Below the pieces are notes generated by a model that worked only from the letters and a program-made list of their open reading frames with translations, searched no databases and was not told where the DNA came from. DNA of 64,000 nt. Source: Ancylobacter sonchi. GTDB lineage: Bacteria > Pseudomonadota > Alphaproteobacteria > Rhizobiales > Xanthobacteraceae. Where the stretch lies: assembly GCF_018390695.1 (NCBI RefSeq), contig NZ_JAHBGF010000028.1, forward strand, positions 778,551-842,550, read 5' to 3'. The position numbers and the translations under genes were made by a program. The stretch's first letter is position 1; each line of letters opens with the position of its first letter. Below are positions 9,167-20,851 of this stretch, in pieces.

Positions 9167-9898
9167 TCAGCTCCGGCCGGCGTCGTCCGCGACCGTCGGC
9201 CCGAACAGGGCCTCGAACTCGCGGCGCAGGGCAAGATCGACATCTTCCATCGTCACCGGCAGGCCGAGATCGACGAGGCTGGTGACGCCGTGCTCGCGCA
9301 CGCCACAGGGAACGATACCGCCGAAATGGTCGAGATCAGGATCAACGTTCAGCGCCACGCCGTGCATCGTCACCCAGCGCCGCACCCGGATGCCGAGCGC
9401 GGCGATCTTGTCCTCGTCCGAGCCGGCGCGGTCCGGCCGGCGCACCCAGACGCCGACGCGGTCCTCGCGCCGCTCGCCGCGGACATGGAAGTTCCACAAG
9501 GTGCGAATCAGCCATTCCTCGAGCGTCGCCACGTAACGGCGGACATCCGGCGAACGCCGCTTGAGGTCGAGCATCACATAGGCCACCCGCTGGCCGGGAC
9601 CGTGATAGGTGAACTGGCCGCCGCGGCCGGTTTCGTAGATCGGGAAGCGGCCGGGATCGACGAGATCCTCTGCCCGCGCGCTGGTGCCCGCCGTGTAGAG
9701 TGGGGGATGCTCCAGCAGCCACACGGTCTCCGGCGCGGTGCCGGCGGCGATGGCCTGGGCCAGGGCGTCCATTTCGGCGAGAGCGTCGGGATAGGCGACC
9801 GGCGCATCGGCGATACGCCAGCGCACCGGCGGCGCACCGGGTGCCGGCAGCATGGTGGCGATAAGCTCGTCGCGGGCGGGTGGTACGGTATGTTCCAT
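9167..9898 (-). CDS. lipB: Octanoyl-ACP:protein N-octanoyltransferase
   Basis: A 243-residue enzyme that moves octanoate from acyl carrier protein to lipoyl domains, the first step of lipoate assembly. Diagnostic segments are [15 protein letters not shown] near residue 75, the [13 protein letters not shown] motif near 100, [20 protein letters not shown] with the catalytic Lys near 170-190, and GIVPCGV with the acyl-accepting Cys near 205. ATG 9898 was chosen because the frame upstream of it runs back through the antisense of tRNA-Leu and into an integrase remnant. Confidence 0.95.
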   Translation of the reverse strand: MEHTVPPARDELIATMLPAPGAPPVRWRIADAPVAYPDALAEMDALAQAIAAGTAPETVWLLEHPPLYTAGTSARAEDLVDPGRFPIYETGRGGQFTYHGPGQRVAYVMLDLKRRSPDVRRYVATLEEWLIRTLWNFHVRGERREDRVGVWVRRPDRAGSDEDKIAALGIRVRRWVTMHGVALNVDPDLDHFGGIVPCGVREHGVTSLVDLGLPVTMEDVDLALRREFEALFGPTVADDAGRS

Positions 9899-10056
9899 GA
9901 CGACCAGATAGTGATCGGGAAGGCATCTGTCTCTAGGAGCGACCCCTGCGGTGAACAAGCCTGTCCACAGCTGCGCGCGGCCCTTGTGAAGCCGGAACCG
10001 ATCTGTTAGACGATGCCGCGCCGCGGAGCCAGCCAATGGTTCGGCTTCCGGTGGTT

Positions 10057-10141
10057 GCGGTCGTGGCGGAATTGGTAGACGCGCTGCCTTGAGGTGGCAG
10101 TGGGTAACACCGTGGAGGTTCGAGTCCTCTCGACCGCACCA
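10057..10141 (+). tRNA. tRNA-Leu (GAG)
   Basis: An 85-nt class II tRNA with encoded CCA. The acceptor stem pairs GCGGTCG (10057-10063) with CGACCGC (10131-10137), followed by discriminator A and CCA (10139-10141). The anticodon arm is CTGCC-TTGAGGT-GGCAG, giving anticodon GAG. A long variable arm and a standard T arm (GGTTCGAGTCC) are present. A tyrosine-recombinase remnant terminates 26 bp beyond the 3' end, so this gene is the presumed attachment site. Confidence 0.97.
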
Positions 10142-10167
10142 TTTTTTCTGATTTGGTGCTGATTTCG

Positions 10168-10590
10168 TTAGCCTTTCTCTCCATTTTCCCGCACCGGAAG
10201 CGATGGTGCGGGAAGAGATGTTCCAGCATTGTTCGCCAGCAAGTGCATCGTGTCCTTCGCAAGGCGCTGCCGATCGGCCTTCCGCGTGTAGAGCGAGGCC
10301 ATCGTGCCCCGGTCCAGCCAAAAATGCTTCTAGCTGCGCCACCGTCGCGCCGGCATTTGCTGGGCGTCTGGCTGCTATCTTTTGGACACCGTGCGCCGAC
10401 TTCGGCACACCCGCGGCCCGAGCCGCCGCGGCGAACTCATTGCCAAATGCTTCCTTGGTGAGAGGCCGGCCGTTGGCGCCGGCGATGAATGTCAGATCAC
10501 CACAGGAACCGGCATCGAGTGTGGTCTGGAGCACCGCCAGAATCGGCAGCATTACCTCGATTGTTCCGTCGCCCTTTTCCGCCTTGAGAG
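10168..10590 (-). pseudogene. Remnant of tyrosine-recombinase integrase (C-terminal part)
   Basis: Minus-strand translation reads [19 protein letters not shown], then [31 protein letters not shown] and GATVAQLEA. After two apparent frame changes within about 25 bp it continues [19 protein letters not shown] and ends at a TAA at 10168-10170. This is the catalytic end of a phage-type integrase including the LYTR tyrosine. The family HxLR arginine is replaced by Gln (HGVQK), so the copy is inactive on three counts. It ends 26 bp from the 3' terminus of tRNA-Leu, the usual arrangement for an element integrated in a tRNA gene. The upstream half of the enzyme is missing or unrecognisable above about 10600. 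Confidence 0.8.
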
Positions 10591-10907
10591 CGGCAGCACC
10601 CTGACGAACGCGCCGCCGCCCGGGCCCGCCGCATCAGCACGCCTCAGCCTGGTGCCGGGCGGCACGGTGAGACGCCCCCGATACCGAATGCCGAGCAGCC
10701 GTCGCATCTAAGAGACCGTGATGTCATGTCGTCATCGACAGGATGGAGCCAGCCATCGTCGGCTTAGCCGAGGAGAGCGGCCTGATCGTGTTCATGCGTC
10801 ATGCCGTCAGCGAGAGAACCAGTCCCCGGCTCACGCGAAGCACACCTCTCACCGACCTCATAGCGGCAAGACAGCTCCAATTTATTTTCTACTATCATGG
10901 ATTTAAG
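10591..10907. other. Gene-free remnant DNA between integrase scar and tRNA-Lys
   Basis: About 320 bp with no supportable gene. Short frames here lack ribosome binding sites and family resemblance. It is probably what is left of the element whose integrase remnant adjoins it. By eye I found no second copy of the tRNA-Leu 3' end that would mark the far junction. Confidence 0.5.
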
Positions 10908-10983
10908 TGGTGAGCCCGTCGGGATTCGAACCCGAGACCCCATGATTAAAAGTCACGTGCTCTACCGGCTGAGCTACGGGCTC
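10908..10983 (-). tRNA. tRNA-Lys (TTT)
   Basis: A 76-nt tRNA on the minus strand with encoded CCA. The acceptor stem is GAGCCCG with CGGGCTC, discriminator A, then CCA at 10910-10908. The anticodon loop CTTTTAA gives anticodon TTT. D arm (GTAGCTCAGCCGGTAGAGC) and T arm (GGGTTCGAATCCC) are canonical. Confidence 0.97.
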
Positions 10984-11206
10984 CCACGGGACGGGGCTTA
11001 AGGGTTTCGAAGTCGGATGGCAAGAAGCACCGACACCTTACCCTTTGTCGTCGACACACTCCTGACAGGAGCCGCCCTTTCGATTGCATTTCTGCAAGGC
11101 CACCCTGTCAATCATCGCGCTTCCGGTGCACCGTCCGAGCCGCTAGCTTCCTGCCAACACCTCAGCCGGGCTGCCGGCCACGCCAGGATGCAAGGAGCAT
11201 ACGCAG

Positions 11207-11806
11207 ATGGCAAAGGTTCTCGTTCTCTATTATTCGACCTATGGCCACATCGAGACGATGGCCGAAGCCGTCGCCGAAGGCGCCCGCGAGGCCGGCGCCG
11301 ATGTCGTGGTGAAGCGCGTTCCCGAGACGGTGCCGGAAGAGATCGCCAGGGCGAACCACTTCAAGCTCGACCAGAAGGCGCCCATCGCCACCGTCGACGA
11401 GCTGAAGGATTACGATGCGATCATCTTCGGCTCCGGCACCCGCTTCGGCACCGTCGCCTCCCAGATGCGCGCCTTCATCGACCAGACCGGCGGCCTGTGG
11501 TTCACCGGCGGCCTCGTCGGCAAGGTCGGCTCGGTGTTCACCTCCTCGGCAACCCAGCACGGCGGCCAGGAATCCACCATCCTTGGCTTCGTACCGACCC
11601 TGCTGCATCACGGCATGGTTGTTGTCGGCCTGCCCTATGCCTTCCAGGGCCAGATGGGCCTGGACGAGATCAAGGGCGGCTCGCCCTATGGTGCCTCCAC
11701 CATCACTGACGGCGACGGCTCGCGTCAGCCGTCCAAGGTGGAGCTCGACGCTGCCCGTTACCAGGGCAAGCACGTCGCCACCATCGCCGGCAAGCTGCAC
11801 GGCTGA
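11207..11806 (+). CDS. wrbA: NAD(P)H:quinone oxidoreductase, type IV (WrbA)
   Basis: A 199-residue FMN-dependent flavodoxin-fold enzyme reducing quinones by two electrons, usually tetrameric and cytosolic. The FMN phosphate loop is [14 protein letters not shown] (residues about 8-21), followed by [22 protein letters not shown] near 75-96 and [12 protein letters not shown] near 112, all WrbA hallmarks. AAGGAG precedes the ATG by 8 bp. A strong hairpin with a T tract lies 23 bp after the stop. Confidence 0.96.
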   Translation: MAKVLVLYYSTYGHIETMAEAVAEGAREAGADVVVKRVPETVPEEIARANHFKLDQKAPIATVDELKDYDAIIFGSGTRFGTVASQMRAFIDQTGGLWFTGGLVGKVGSVFTSSATQHGGQESTILGFVPTLLHHGMVVVGLPYAFQGQMGLDEIKGGSPYGASTITDGDGSRQPSKVELDAARYQGKHVATIAGKLHG

Positions 11807-11828
11807 GCGAACGACATTCCGAAGCAAG

Positions 11829-11858
11829 AACGGCCGGACCCGCAGGTCCGGCCGTTTT
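11829..11858 (+). terminator. Rho-independent terminator after wrbA
   Basis: Perfect 10-bp GC-rich stem CGGCCGGACC (11831-11840) and GGTCCGGCCG (11845-11854) with loop CGCA, followed by TTTTCG; flanking AA/TT extends the pairing. It starts 23 bp after the wrbA stop in the plus direction. Confidence 0.88.
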
Positions 11859-11869
11859 CGTTCCAGTGT

Positions 11870-11935
11870 CGTCGTCCCGGCCGGAGGCAAAGCCCGAGAG
11901 CCTGGATCGCATCGCCGGGGACATCCGGGATGACG
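11870..11935. repeat. Palindrome-ended intergenic element
   Basis: Between wrbA and tgt, CGTCGTCCCGG (11870-11880) and CCGGGATGACG (11925-11935) are inverted with one mismatch, bounding a 66-bp unit with GC-rich internal pairing. The ends resemble the short extragenic palindromes common in Rhizobiales chromosomes. That is an impression; no second full copy was located in this window. Confidence 0.4.
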
Positions 11936-11954
11936 CGAGGAGCGGCGCAGGCCG

Positions 11955-13091
11955 TCAGCCACGCGCGGGAATGTCGCCCCTCGCCCAGCCTTCCTTCACC
12001 TCGGCCTTGAACGCCTCGAAGCGCCCCTCCGCAATGGCGGCGCGGATGCCCTGCATCAGGCTCTGGTAATAGGCGAGGTTCACCCAGGTGAGCAGCATCG
12101 AGCCCAGCATCTCGTCGCAGCGGATGAGGTGGTGGAGATAGGCGCGCGAATAATCCCGCGCCGCCGGACAGTCGCTCGTCTCGTCCAGCGGACGCGGGTC
12201 GTCGGCATGGCGGGCGTTCTTCAGATTGATCTTGCCGAAGCGGGTGAAGGCCTGCGCATGGCGGCCGGCACGCGTCGGCATCACGCAGTCGAACATGTCG
12301 ACGCCGCGGCCCACCGCCTCGATGATGTCGTCCGGCGTGCCGACCCCCATCAGATAGCGCGGCTTGTCCTGTGGCAGGATTGCATTCACCACCTCGATCA
12401 TGCCCAGCATCACATGCTGCGGCTCGCCGACCGCGAGGCCGCCGATCGAATAGCCGGGGAAGCCGATATCGACGAGGCCACGCGCCGATTCCTCACGCAG
12501 CACCGGCACGTCGCCGCCCTGCACGATACCGAACAACGCCCGACCGGGAGGCTGGGCCTCGAAGGCGCGCTTCGAGCGCTCCGCCCAACGCAGCGACAAC
12601 CGCAGCGCCCTCGCCACGTCTTCGGGCGGCGACGGCAGCTTCACGCATTCGTCGAGCTGCATCTGGATGTCCGAGCCGAGCAGGCCCTGGATCTCCACCG
12701 AGCGCTCCGGCGACATCTCGTGATAGGCGCCGTCGATATGCGAGCGGAAGGTGACGCCCTTCTCGGTCAGCTTGCGCAGGCCCGCCAGCGACATCACCTG
12801 GAACCCGCCGGAATCGGTCAGGATCGGATGCGGCCAGCGCATGAATTTGTGCAATCCGCCCAGCTCGGCAATCCGCTCGGCCGAGGGGCGCAGCATCAGA
12901 TGATAGGTATTGCCGAGCAGAATGTCGGCGCCAAGCTCCCGCACTTGTTCGGGGTACATCGCCTTCACCGTGGCGGCGGTGCCGACCGGCATGAAGGCGG
13001 GCGTGCGCACCACCCCGCGCGGCGTGATCACCTCGCCGAGGCGGGCACTGCCGTCACGGCCGAGCGGGCGATAGGAGAAGGCTTCGGTCAT
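11955..13091 (-). CDS. tgt: tRNA-guanine transglycosylase
   Basis: A 378-residue enzyme exchanging G34 for preQ1 in GUN-anticodon tRNAs, in queuosine synthesis. The catalytic Asp residues are visible: D93 in LTDSGGFQ and D268 in [10 protein letters not shown]; the LFGIVQGG and [11 protein letters not shown] substrate loops are present. The zinc site is altered: where Escherichia coli has C302, C304, C307 and a downstream His, this protein has S306, C308, A311 and Val in TWVNLAYY. The start overlaps the queA stop by 4 bp. Confidence 0.96.
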   Translation of the reverse strand: MTEAFSYRPLGRDGSARLGEVITPRGVVRTPAFMPVGTAATVKAMYPEQVRELGADILLGNTYHLMLRPSAERIAELGGLHKFMRWPHPILTDSGGFQVMSLAGLRKLTEKGVTFRSHIDGAYHEMSPERSVEIQGLLGSDIQMQLDECVKLPSPPEDVARALRLSLRWAERSKRAFEAQPPGRALFGIVQGGDVPVLREESARGLVDIGFPGYSIGGLAVGEPQHVMLGMIEVVNAILPQDKPRYLMGVGTPDDIIEAVGRGVDMFDCVMPTRAGRHAQAFTRFGKINLKNARHADDPRPLDETSDCPAARDYSRAYLHHLIRCDEMLGSMLLTWVNLAYYQSLMQGIRAAIAEGRFEAFKAEVKEGWARGDIPARG

Positions 13092-14164
13092 CGGGATCTT
13101 TCGGGAAACAGCAGGCAGGCGTCGCCATAGGAATAGAAGCGGTAGCCGGTGTCGATGGCGTGGGCATAGGCGCGCTTCTGCGCCTCGTGGCCAACCAGCG
13201 CCGCAACCAGCATGACGAGGGTCGAGCGCGGCAGGTGGAAGTTGGTCATCATCGCGTCGATGAAGCGGAAGCGGTAGCCGGGCGTGATGAAGATGTCGGT
13301 CTCACCCTGCCAGGCCTCCAGCCGGCCCGAGGCGGAAGCGCTCTCGATCAGCCGCGTCGCCGTCGAGCCGACAGTGACGACACGGCCGCCCCGCCGTTTC
13401 ACCGCGTTGAGCGCCTCGGCGGTCTCCTGCGAGACCTCGCCCCATTCGGCATGCATGCGATGGCCCGTCGTGTCCTCGGCCTTGACCGGCAGGAAGGTGC
13501 CGGCGCCGACATGCAGCGTCACGCGATGCACCTCGACATCTCGCGCCGTCAGACGGTCGACCAGCGCCGAGGTGAAATGCAGGCCGGCGGTCGGTGCCGC
13601 GACCGATCCCTCGGCATTGGCGAACATGGTCTGGTAATCGGCACGATCCTGCGCGTCCTCGGCCCGGCGCGCGGCGATGTAGGGCGGCAGCGGCATATGG
13701 CCGACCCGCGCCACCGCCTCGTCGAGCGCCGCGCCGGCAACAGCGAAGCGCAAGGCGATCTCGCCGCCCTCGCCTTTCGCGGCGATCTCGGCATCGAGCG
13801 TCGCCGCGCCGTCCTCGGAGCGGAACGTCACGACATCGCCGACCGCGAGCCGCTTTCCCGGCCGCGCCAGCGCCAGCCAGCTATCGGGAGCCAGCCGCTT
13901 GTGCAGCATCGCCTCGACCCGCACATCGGAACCGCCAGCGCGGCTGCGAATGCCGTCGAGGCGGGCGGGCAGCACGCGGGTATCGTTGACGACGAGCGCG
14001 TCGCCAGGCGCCAGCAGGTCGGGGAGATCACCGACATGCCGGTCATCGAGCTCCGGCGCGCTCCCCGGGCGCACCACCAGCAGCCGCGCCGCCTCGCGCG
14101 GCTCCACCGGGCGCAGCGCGATGCGCTCGGGCGGCAAATCGAAATCGAAGAGGTCGACACGCAT
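13088..14164 (-). CDS. queA: S-adenosylmethionine:tRNA ribosyltransferase-isomerase
   Basis: A 358-residue enzyme that adds the ribosyl moiety of S-adenosylmethionine to preQ1-tRNA to give epoxyqueuosine, the step after Tgt. It starts [19 protein letters not shown], the family N-terminus. [12 protein letters not shown] near 65, [14 protein letters not shown] near 170 and [24 protein letters not shown] near 290 are diagnostic. The open frame extends to 14239, but the ATG at 14164 fits family length. queA and tgt overlap by 4 bp as a two-gene queuosine operon. Confidence 0.96.
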   Translation of the reverse strand: MRVDLFDFDLPPERIALRPVEPREAARLLVVRPGSAPELDDRHVGDLPDLLAPGDALVVNDTRVLPARLDGIRSRAGGSDVRVEAMLHKRLAPDSWLALARPGKRLAVGDVVTFRSEDGAATLDAEIAAKGEGGEIALRFAVAGAALDEAVARVGHMPLPPYIAARRAEDAQDRADYQTMFANAEGSVAAPTAGLHFTSALVDRLTARDVEVHRVTLHVGAGTFLPVKAEDTTGHRMHAEWGEVSQETAEALNAVKRRGGRVVTVGSTATRLIESASASGRLEAWQGETDIFITPGYRFRFIDAMMTNFHLPRSTLVMLVAALVGHEAQKRAYAHAIDTGYRFYSYGDACLLFPERSR

Positions 14165-14238
14165 GATCGGTTCGATGCCGAGGCCGACGGCCGGATCGAT
14201 CCCGTCCGGGCGGCCAATAAAGAGACGAACATAATGCA

Positions 14239-14288
14239 AGCGGCGTCCCGGCGGCCGGATGTGGTCATCCGAAGGCCGGGACGCCGCT
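14239..14288 (-). terminator. Long intergenic hairpin, probable terminator of the cyclophilin gene
   Basis: A 14-bp perfect stem (14239-14252 with 14275-14288) encloses an inner 6-bp stem (CGGATG/CATCCG, 14255-14260 and 14265-14270) with loop TGGT. It lies 52 bp beyond the stop of the minus-strand cyclophilin and before queA. The downstream minus strand is only moderately T-rich, so it could be a terminator or a structured extragenic palindrome. Confidence 0.5.
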
Positions 14289-14340
14289 CAGCGAAAGCGT
14301 TGCCGGACGGTTCACCACCGCCCGGCGGAGCTTCGGACGA

Positions 14341-14799
14341 TCACGCCGCCAGCTTGGCGGAGACGATCTTGTCCGGGTTGATCACCGGCTCGCCGCGCTT
14401 GATCTTGTCGACATTCTCCATGCCCTCGATCACCTCGCCCCAGACGGTGTACTGGCCGTCGAGGAAGGAGGCGTCGGCGAAGCAGATGAAGAACTGGCTG
14501 TCGCCGGAGTTCGGGTCCATGGCGCGGGCCATGGAGACGGTGCCGCGCTGATGGCGACCCTTGTTGAACTCCGCCTTCAGCTTCTGGCCGGAACCGCCGC
14601 GGCCGGTGCCGGTCGGGTCGCCGGTCTGCGCCATGAAGCCGTCGATGACGCGGTGGAACACCACGCCGTCATAGAAGCCCTGCTTGGCCAGTTCGCTGAT
14701 GCGGGCGACATGGCCGGGAGCGAGGTCCGGGCGCAGGCGGATCTTCACCGGGCCCTGGGTGGTCTCCAACAGCAGGATGGATTCGGGGGTGTCGCTCAT
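14341..14799 (-). CDS. ppiB: Peptidyl-prolyl cis-trans isomerase, cyclophilin type (cytosolic)
   Basis: A 152-residue cyclophilin without signal peptide, accelerating proline isomerisation in the cytosol. Core motifs are FHRVIDGFMAQTGDPTGTG (about 47-65), MARAMDPNSGDSQFFICF (about 92-109) and the LDGQYTVWGEVIEGM end. AAGGAG lies 8 bp before ATG 14799. Its closest relative in the window is the exported paralogue next upstream, with which it shares the C-terminal KRGEPV-NPDKIVS pattern; a local duplication is likely. Confidence 0.93.
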   Translation of the reverse strand: MSDTPESILLLETTQGPVKIRLRPDLAPGHVARISELAKQGFYDGVVFHRVIDGFMAQTGDPTGTGRGGSGQKLKAEFNKGRHQRGTVSMARAMDPNSGDSQFFICFADASFLDGQYTVWGEVIEGMENVDKIKRGEPVINPDKIVSAKLAA

Positions 14800-14851
14800 A
14801 GTCGTTACTCCTTGAGAAAAATCTGACGGATGACGGTGCGTGTCGCGCACA

Positions 14852-15415
14852 TCACTTCACGTCGGCGGCAACCTTCATCGACACGATCTTGTCGGGGTTC
14901 TGCACCGGCTCGCCGCGCTTGAGCTTGTCGACGTTCTCCATGCCGGACACGACCTGGCCGATCACCGTGTACTGGCCGTTGAGGAAGGACGCATCGCCGA
15001 AGGTAATGAAGAACTGCGAATTGGCGCTGTTCGGGCTCTGGGCGCGGGCCATGCCGACCGTGCCGCGCGTAAAGGGTACGTTGGAGAATTCGGCCGGCAG
15101 GTCGGGATAGCGCGAACCGCCGGTGCCATTGCCGTACTGGCCGTCGCCGGTCTGGGCCATGAAGCGGTCGATCACCCGGTGGAAGGGCACGTTGTCGTAA
15201 AAGCCCTCGCGCGCCAGCTGCTTGATGCGCTCGGCATGCTTGGGCGCGATATCCGGGCGCAGCACGAAGACCACCGGCCCCTTGGTGGTCTGCATGATGA
15301 TGGCGTTCTGCGGATCGACGTTAGGCGGCAGCTTGGGAGCCTGCGCCGTCTGGGCGACGGCGGGTAGCGCGAACACGGCGGTGACGGCGAAGGCGGCGAT
15401 CAGACTGCGGATCAT
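14852..15415 (-). CDS. ppiA: Peptidyl-prolyl cis-trans isomerase, cyclophilin type (exported)
   Basis: A 187-residue cyclophilin with an N-terminal signal peptide (MIRSLIAAFAVTAVFALPAVAQ), so predicted periplasmic. It carries FHRVIDRFMAQTGD near residue 95 and ARAQSPNSANSQFFITFGD near 130. The ATG at 15415 places the signal peptide at the very N-terminus; the longer open frame to 15553 is spurious. It is followed on the same strand by the cytosolic paralogue after 52 bp and preceded by coaD. Confidence 0.93.
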   Translation of the reverse strand: MIRSLIAAFAVTAVFALPAVAQTAQAPKLPPNVDPQNAIIMQTTKGPVVFVLRPDIAPKHAERIKQLAREGFYDNVPFHRVIDRFMAQTGDGQYGNGTGGSRYPDLPAEFSNVPFTRGTVGMARAQSPNSANSQFFITFGDASFLNGQYTVIGQVVSGMENVDKLKRGEPVQNPDKIVSMKVAADVK

Positions 15416-15455
15416 CAGAAAACTCCGGTGCGGCTGCGGATTTGGCCGTGCGCGA

Positions 15456-15965
15456 TCAAATAGGGCGGCGCAGCTTGGTGGCCAGACGGCCGACCACGGC
15501 GGCCGGCACGAAGGACGAGACGTCGCCTCCCATCCCGGCGATCTGCCGGACAAGGGTGGCGGTGATGGGGCGGGACACGGCGGAGGCCGGCAAAAATACC
15601 GTCTGCACCTCCGGCCGCAGCACGGCGTTCATGCCCGCCATCTGCATCTCGTAGTCGAGATCGGTGCCGTCGCGCAGGCCGCGAATGAGCAACCGGGCGC
15701 CATGGCGATACGCCGCTTCCACGACCAGATCGGCGAAGGTGATGCATTCGAACGCCGCGCCCTCATGGCGGGCGATCGGCTCGAAGATCTCGGTGAGCAT
15801 CTCCAGCCTTTCCTCCGCCGCGAACAGCGGGGCCTTGCCGGGATGCACGCCGATACCGATCACCAGCCGGTCGACCATGCGCGCGGCGGCACGTGCCACC
15901 TCGACATGGCCATTGGTCGGCGGATCGAAGGAACCGGGATAGAAGGCGGTGCGCAGGGCGCTCAT
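15456..15965 (-). CDS. coaD: Phosphopantetheine adenylyltransferase
   Basis: A 169-residue hexameric enzyme transferring AMP from ATP to 4'-phosphopantetheine, the penultimate step of CoA synthesis. Motifs: [20 protein letters not shown] at the N-terminus (TNGH nucleotide motif), [20 protein letters not shown] near 90 and [20 protein letters not shown] near 122. ATG 15965 is preferred to one eight codons upstream because the family starts just before the YPGSFDP strand. The exported cyclophilin gene follows after 40 bp. Confidence 0.96.
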   Translation of the reverse strand: MSALRTAFYPGSFDPPTNGHVEVARAAARMVDRLVIGIGVHPGKAPLFAAEERLEMLTEIFEPIARHEGAAFECITFADLVVEAAYRHGARLLIRGLRDGTDLDYEMQMAGMNAVLRPEVQTVFLPASAVSRPITATLVRQIAGMGGDVSSFVPAAVVGRLATKLRRPI

Positions 15966-16055
15966 GCGGAGCCTCTCGTTGCGCGGCAAGGGTTAGCGGG
16001 CTCACGCGGTGGACGCAAGGGGCAGACGCGTCTGCGTCACCCCGCAGGGCGTCGG

Positions 16056-16643
16056 TCAGCGCTCGCCACGACCGATCCACTTGGCGACCTGCGGCGCCCG
16101 ATAGGCCCGCAGCCGGGCCAGCAGCGCTTTGGGATTGTCGGCGACGAGCAGCATGTCGCGATGCGCCTCGCGCATGAAGCCTTCCCCGACCACATGGTCG
16201 ACGAAGCCCAGCAACCGGTCGAAATAGCCGCCGACATTGAGCAGCGCGCACGGCTTGTCATGGCTGCCGAGCTGCGCCCAGGTCCATACCTCGAACAGCT
16301 CCTCCAGCGTGCCGATGCCGCCGGGCAGCGCGACGAAGGCATCGGCGAGCTCGGCCATCATCGCCTTGCGCTCATGCATGGAGCCGACGATACGCAAATC
16401 CGCCAGCCCCTTATGCGCGACCTCGCGCTCCAGGATGCCGCGCGGGATGACGCCCGTCACCTCGCCGCCGGCGGCAAGCGCGGCATCCGCCAGCGCGCCC
16501 ATGAGACCCACCGAAGCGCCGCCATAGACGAGGCCGATCCCCTCGCGCGCCAGCGCGGTGCCGAGCGCGACGGTGGCTTCGGTATAGTCCGGCCGATGAC
16601 CGGCATTGGAGCCGAGGAAAACGCAGATGCGGCGCATGGGCAT
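16056..16643 (-). CDS. LOG family protein (TIGR00730, Rossmann fold)
   Basis: A 195-residue protein of the lysine-decarboxylase-like LOG family, whose characterised members hydrolyse nucleoside 5'-monophosphates (cytokinin riboside monophosphate phosphoribohydrolase). It shows ICVFLGSNAG at the N-terminus, GLVYGGASVGLMGALADA near 38 and the ALPGGIGTLEELFEVWTWAQLG catalytic motif near 104. In a bacterium the physiological substrate is probably a purine nucleotide; that is inference. Two in-frame ATGs (16643 and 16637) are equally possible. It follows gyrA on the same strand. Confidence 0.88.
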   Translation of the reverse strand: MPMRRICVFLGSNAGHRPDYTEATVALGTALAREGIGLVYGGASVGLMGALADAALAAGGEVTGVIPRGILEREVAHKGLADLRIVGSMHERKAMMAELADAFVALPGGIGTLEELFEVWTWAQLGSHDKPCALLNVGGYFDRLLGFVDHVVGEGFMREAHRDMLLVADNPKALLARLRAYRAPQVAKWIGRGER

Positions 16644-16734
16644 GCCCTTCGACTGACACGTCGCTCAAACGGCAACGGCGCCGTCTCCAGCGCCGTCGCA
16701 TTGTCGGATCATGATGCGGCAGAAGGTCGGCGGC

Positions 16735-19491
<2,757 letters not shown>

Positions 19492-19750
19492 GGAAGCGAC
19501 TTTCCGTAGATTGCTTATTGAGTTGTTTTATCTATCCGATTCCGCTCGCCAACGCCAGCGCGACGACTCCGCGACAGCCGTTAATTCATAAGCAATACCA
19601 ATGACTTGCAACGGCGTTTTTGAAGCCCGCTCAAAAGGTGGCGGAACCATGGCCGACGGGACCGAAAATACCTTCCCCTTCGGGTCCCGCTCATAGGAAG
19701 ATGCACCCGTACCGCCCACGCCCTGGCGGCATCGAGGGACCCGTCACGGC

Positions 19751-20377
19751 ATGTTCGATTACGTCATATCGGCGGCGGTCACGATGCTGGTGGTCATCGA
19801 CCCGATCGGCCTCGCGCCACTGTTCCTCGCCGTCACCACCGGCCTGTCGACGGAGGAACGACGCCACGTCGCCTGGCGCGCCTCGGCGATCGCCCTCGCC
19901 ATCCTCGCTCTGTTCGGCCTCGTCGGCGCGCCGCTGCTTGCCGCGCTCGGCATCACCCTGCCCGCCTTCCGCATCGCCGGCGGGCTGCTGCTGTTCACCA
20001 TCTCGTTCGAAATGGTGTTCGGGCGACGCAGCGAGCGCAAGACCGACGCCACCGATGCAGCGATGCGCGAACATCTCCTGCACAATCTGGCGGTGTTTCC
20101 GCTCGCCATTCCGCTGATGGCAGGGCCGGGCGCCATTACCGCCATGATGCTGCTGGCCGGCGAAGCGCGAGGCGATGGCGCCCGCCTCGGTGCGCTGTTT
20201 GCCATCACACTCATGGTGATCGCCAGCTGCCTGATCGTCTATCTCGCCGCCGACCGGGTGAACCGCTGGCTCGGCATCACCGGCAACGCCATATTGACGC
20301 GGCTTCTCGGCGTCGTGCTCGCCGCTCTCGCCGTCCAATTCGTCATCGATGGCGTGAAGACGGCATTCGGGCTGTAG
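19751..20377 (+). CDS. MarC family integral membrane protein
   Basis: A 208-residue protein with about six hydrophobic helices of the MarC/UPF0056 family. Family marks are VVIDPIGLAPLFLAVTTGLS near residue 14, FRIAGGLLLFTISFEMVFG near 72, and FPLAIPLMAGPGAITAMMLL near 117. The molecular function of the family is not established; the original link to multiple antibiotic resistance has not held up. It is divergent from gyrA across a 259-bp intergenic region. Confidence 0.9.
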   Translation: MFDYVISAAVTMLVVIDPIGLAPLFLAVTTGLSTEERRHVAWRASAIALAILALFGLVGAPLLAALGITLPAFRIAGGLLLFTISFEMVFGRRSERKTDATDAAMREHLLHNLAVFPLAIPLMAGPGAITAMMLLAGEARGDGARLGALFAITLMVIASCLIVYLAADRVNRWLGITGNAILTRLLGVVLAALAVQFVIDGVKTAFGL

Positions 20378-20851
20378 ACCCTGCGAGGTCATCCGGGCCA
20401 CGGCGGCGTTCAGGGCCGCCTCCCCGGCACCCCGGCCACGCCCGCGACGACGGACAGCGTAACCCGCCAACACCGATCGGCTGCCGCCCTGAGCCCACCC
20501 GGCGACGATAAGCCCGACAGTGAGAGGTTGGCCTCGCATGATCACCTTCGAGGGATCATGCCCTCGAGGGATCATGCACTTGAGGAATCAAGCACACCGA
20601 CACACCGGCAGCTCACATACGCGACCGTCGCCGGTGCCGCCCCGACCACGCCGGCCGCTGGTCGACGGGCCTGCCTTCTGCACTCAAACGATCGAACCGC
20701 AACCTGCGAGCCGACGAAGGGAAGCTCCCTCCATCAGGCCCGACAAGGTTGGAACCGCTCAGCGCCCGACACGAAGACCGCAGCGGAGTCGAGACGGAAG
20801 CGCGGTCGCGCGCAGCGGCGAGAACATGCACTCGCCGTGCAGATCGAAAGC
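20378..20851. other. Intergenic region between marC and ssb
   Basis: About 470 bp with no supportable gene. marC and ssb converge here. A degenerate three-copy 16-bp repeat lies at 20545-20592. No convincing terminator with a T tract was seen. Confidence 0.5.
20545..20592. repeat. Three tandem 16-bp repeats, degenerate
   Basis: Units at 20545-20560 (CCTTCGAGGGATCATG), 20561-20576 (CCCTCGAGGGATCATG) and 20577-20592 (CACTTGAGGAATCAAG). The first two differ at one base; the third has diverged. It lies in the non-coding gap between marC and ssb. No function is apparent. Confidence 0.7.

Noticed and set aside
9899..10552. Frame extending lipB upstream to 461 residues
   Set aside because: It reads through the antisense of tRNA-Leu (giving the familiar [13 protein letters not shown] artefact) and then into the integrase remnant; lipB proper starts at 9898.
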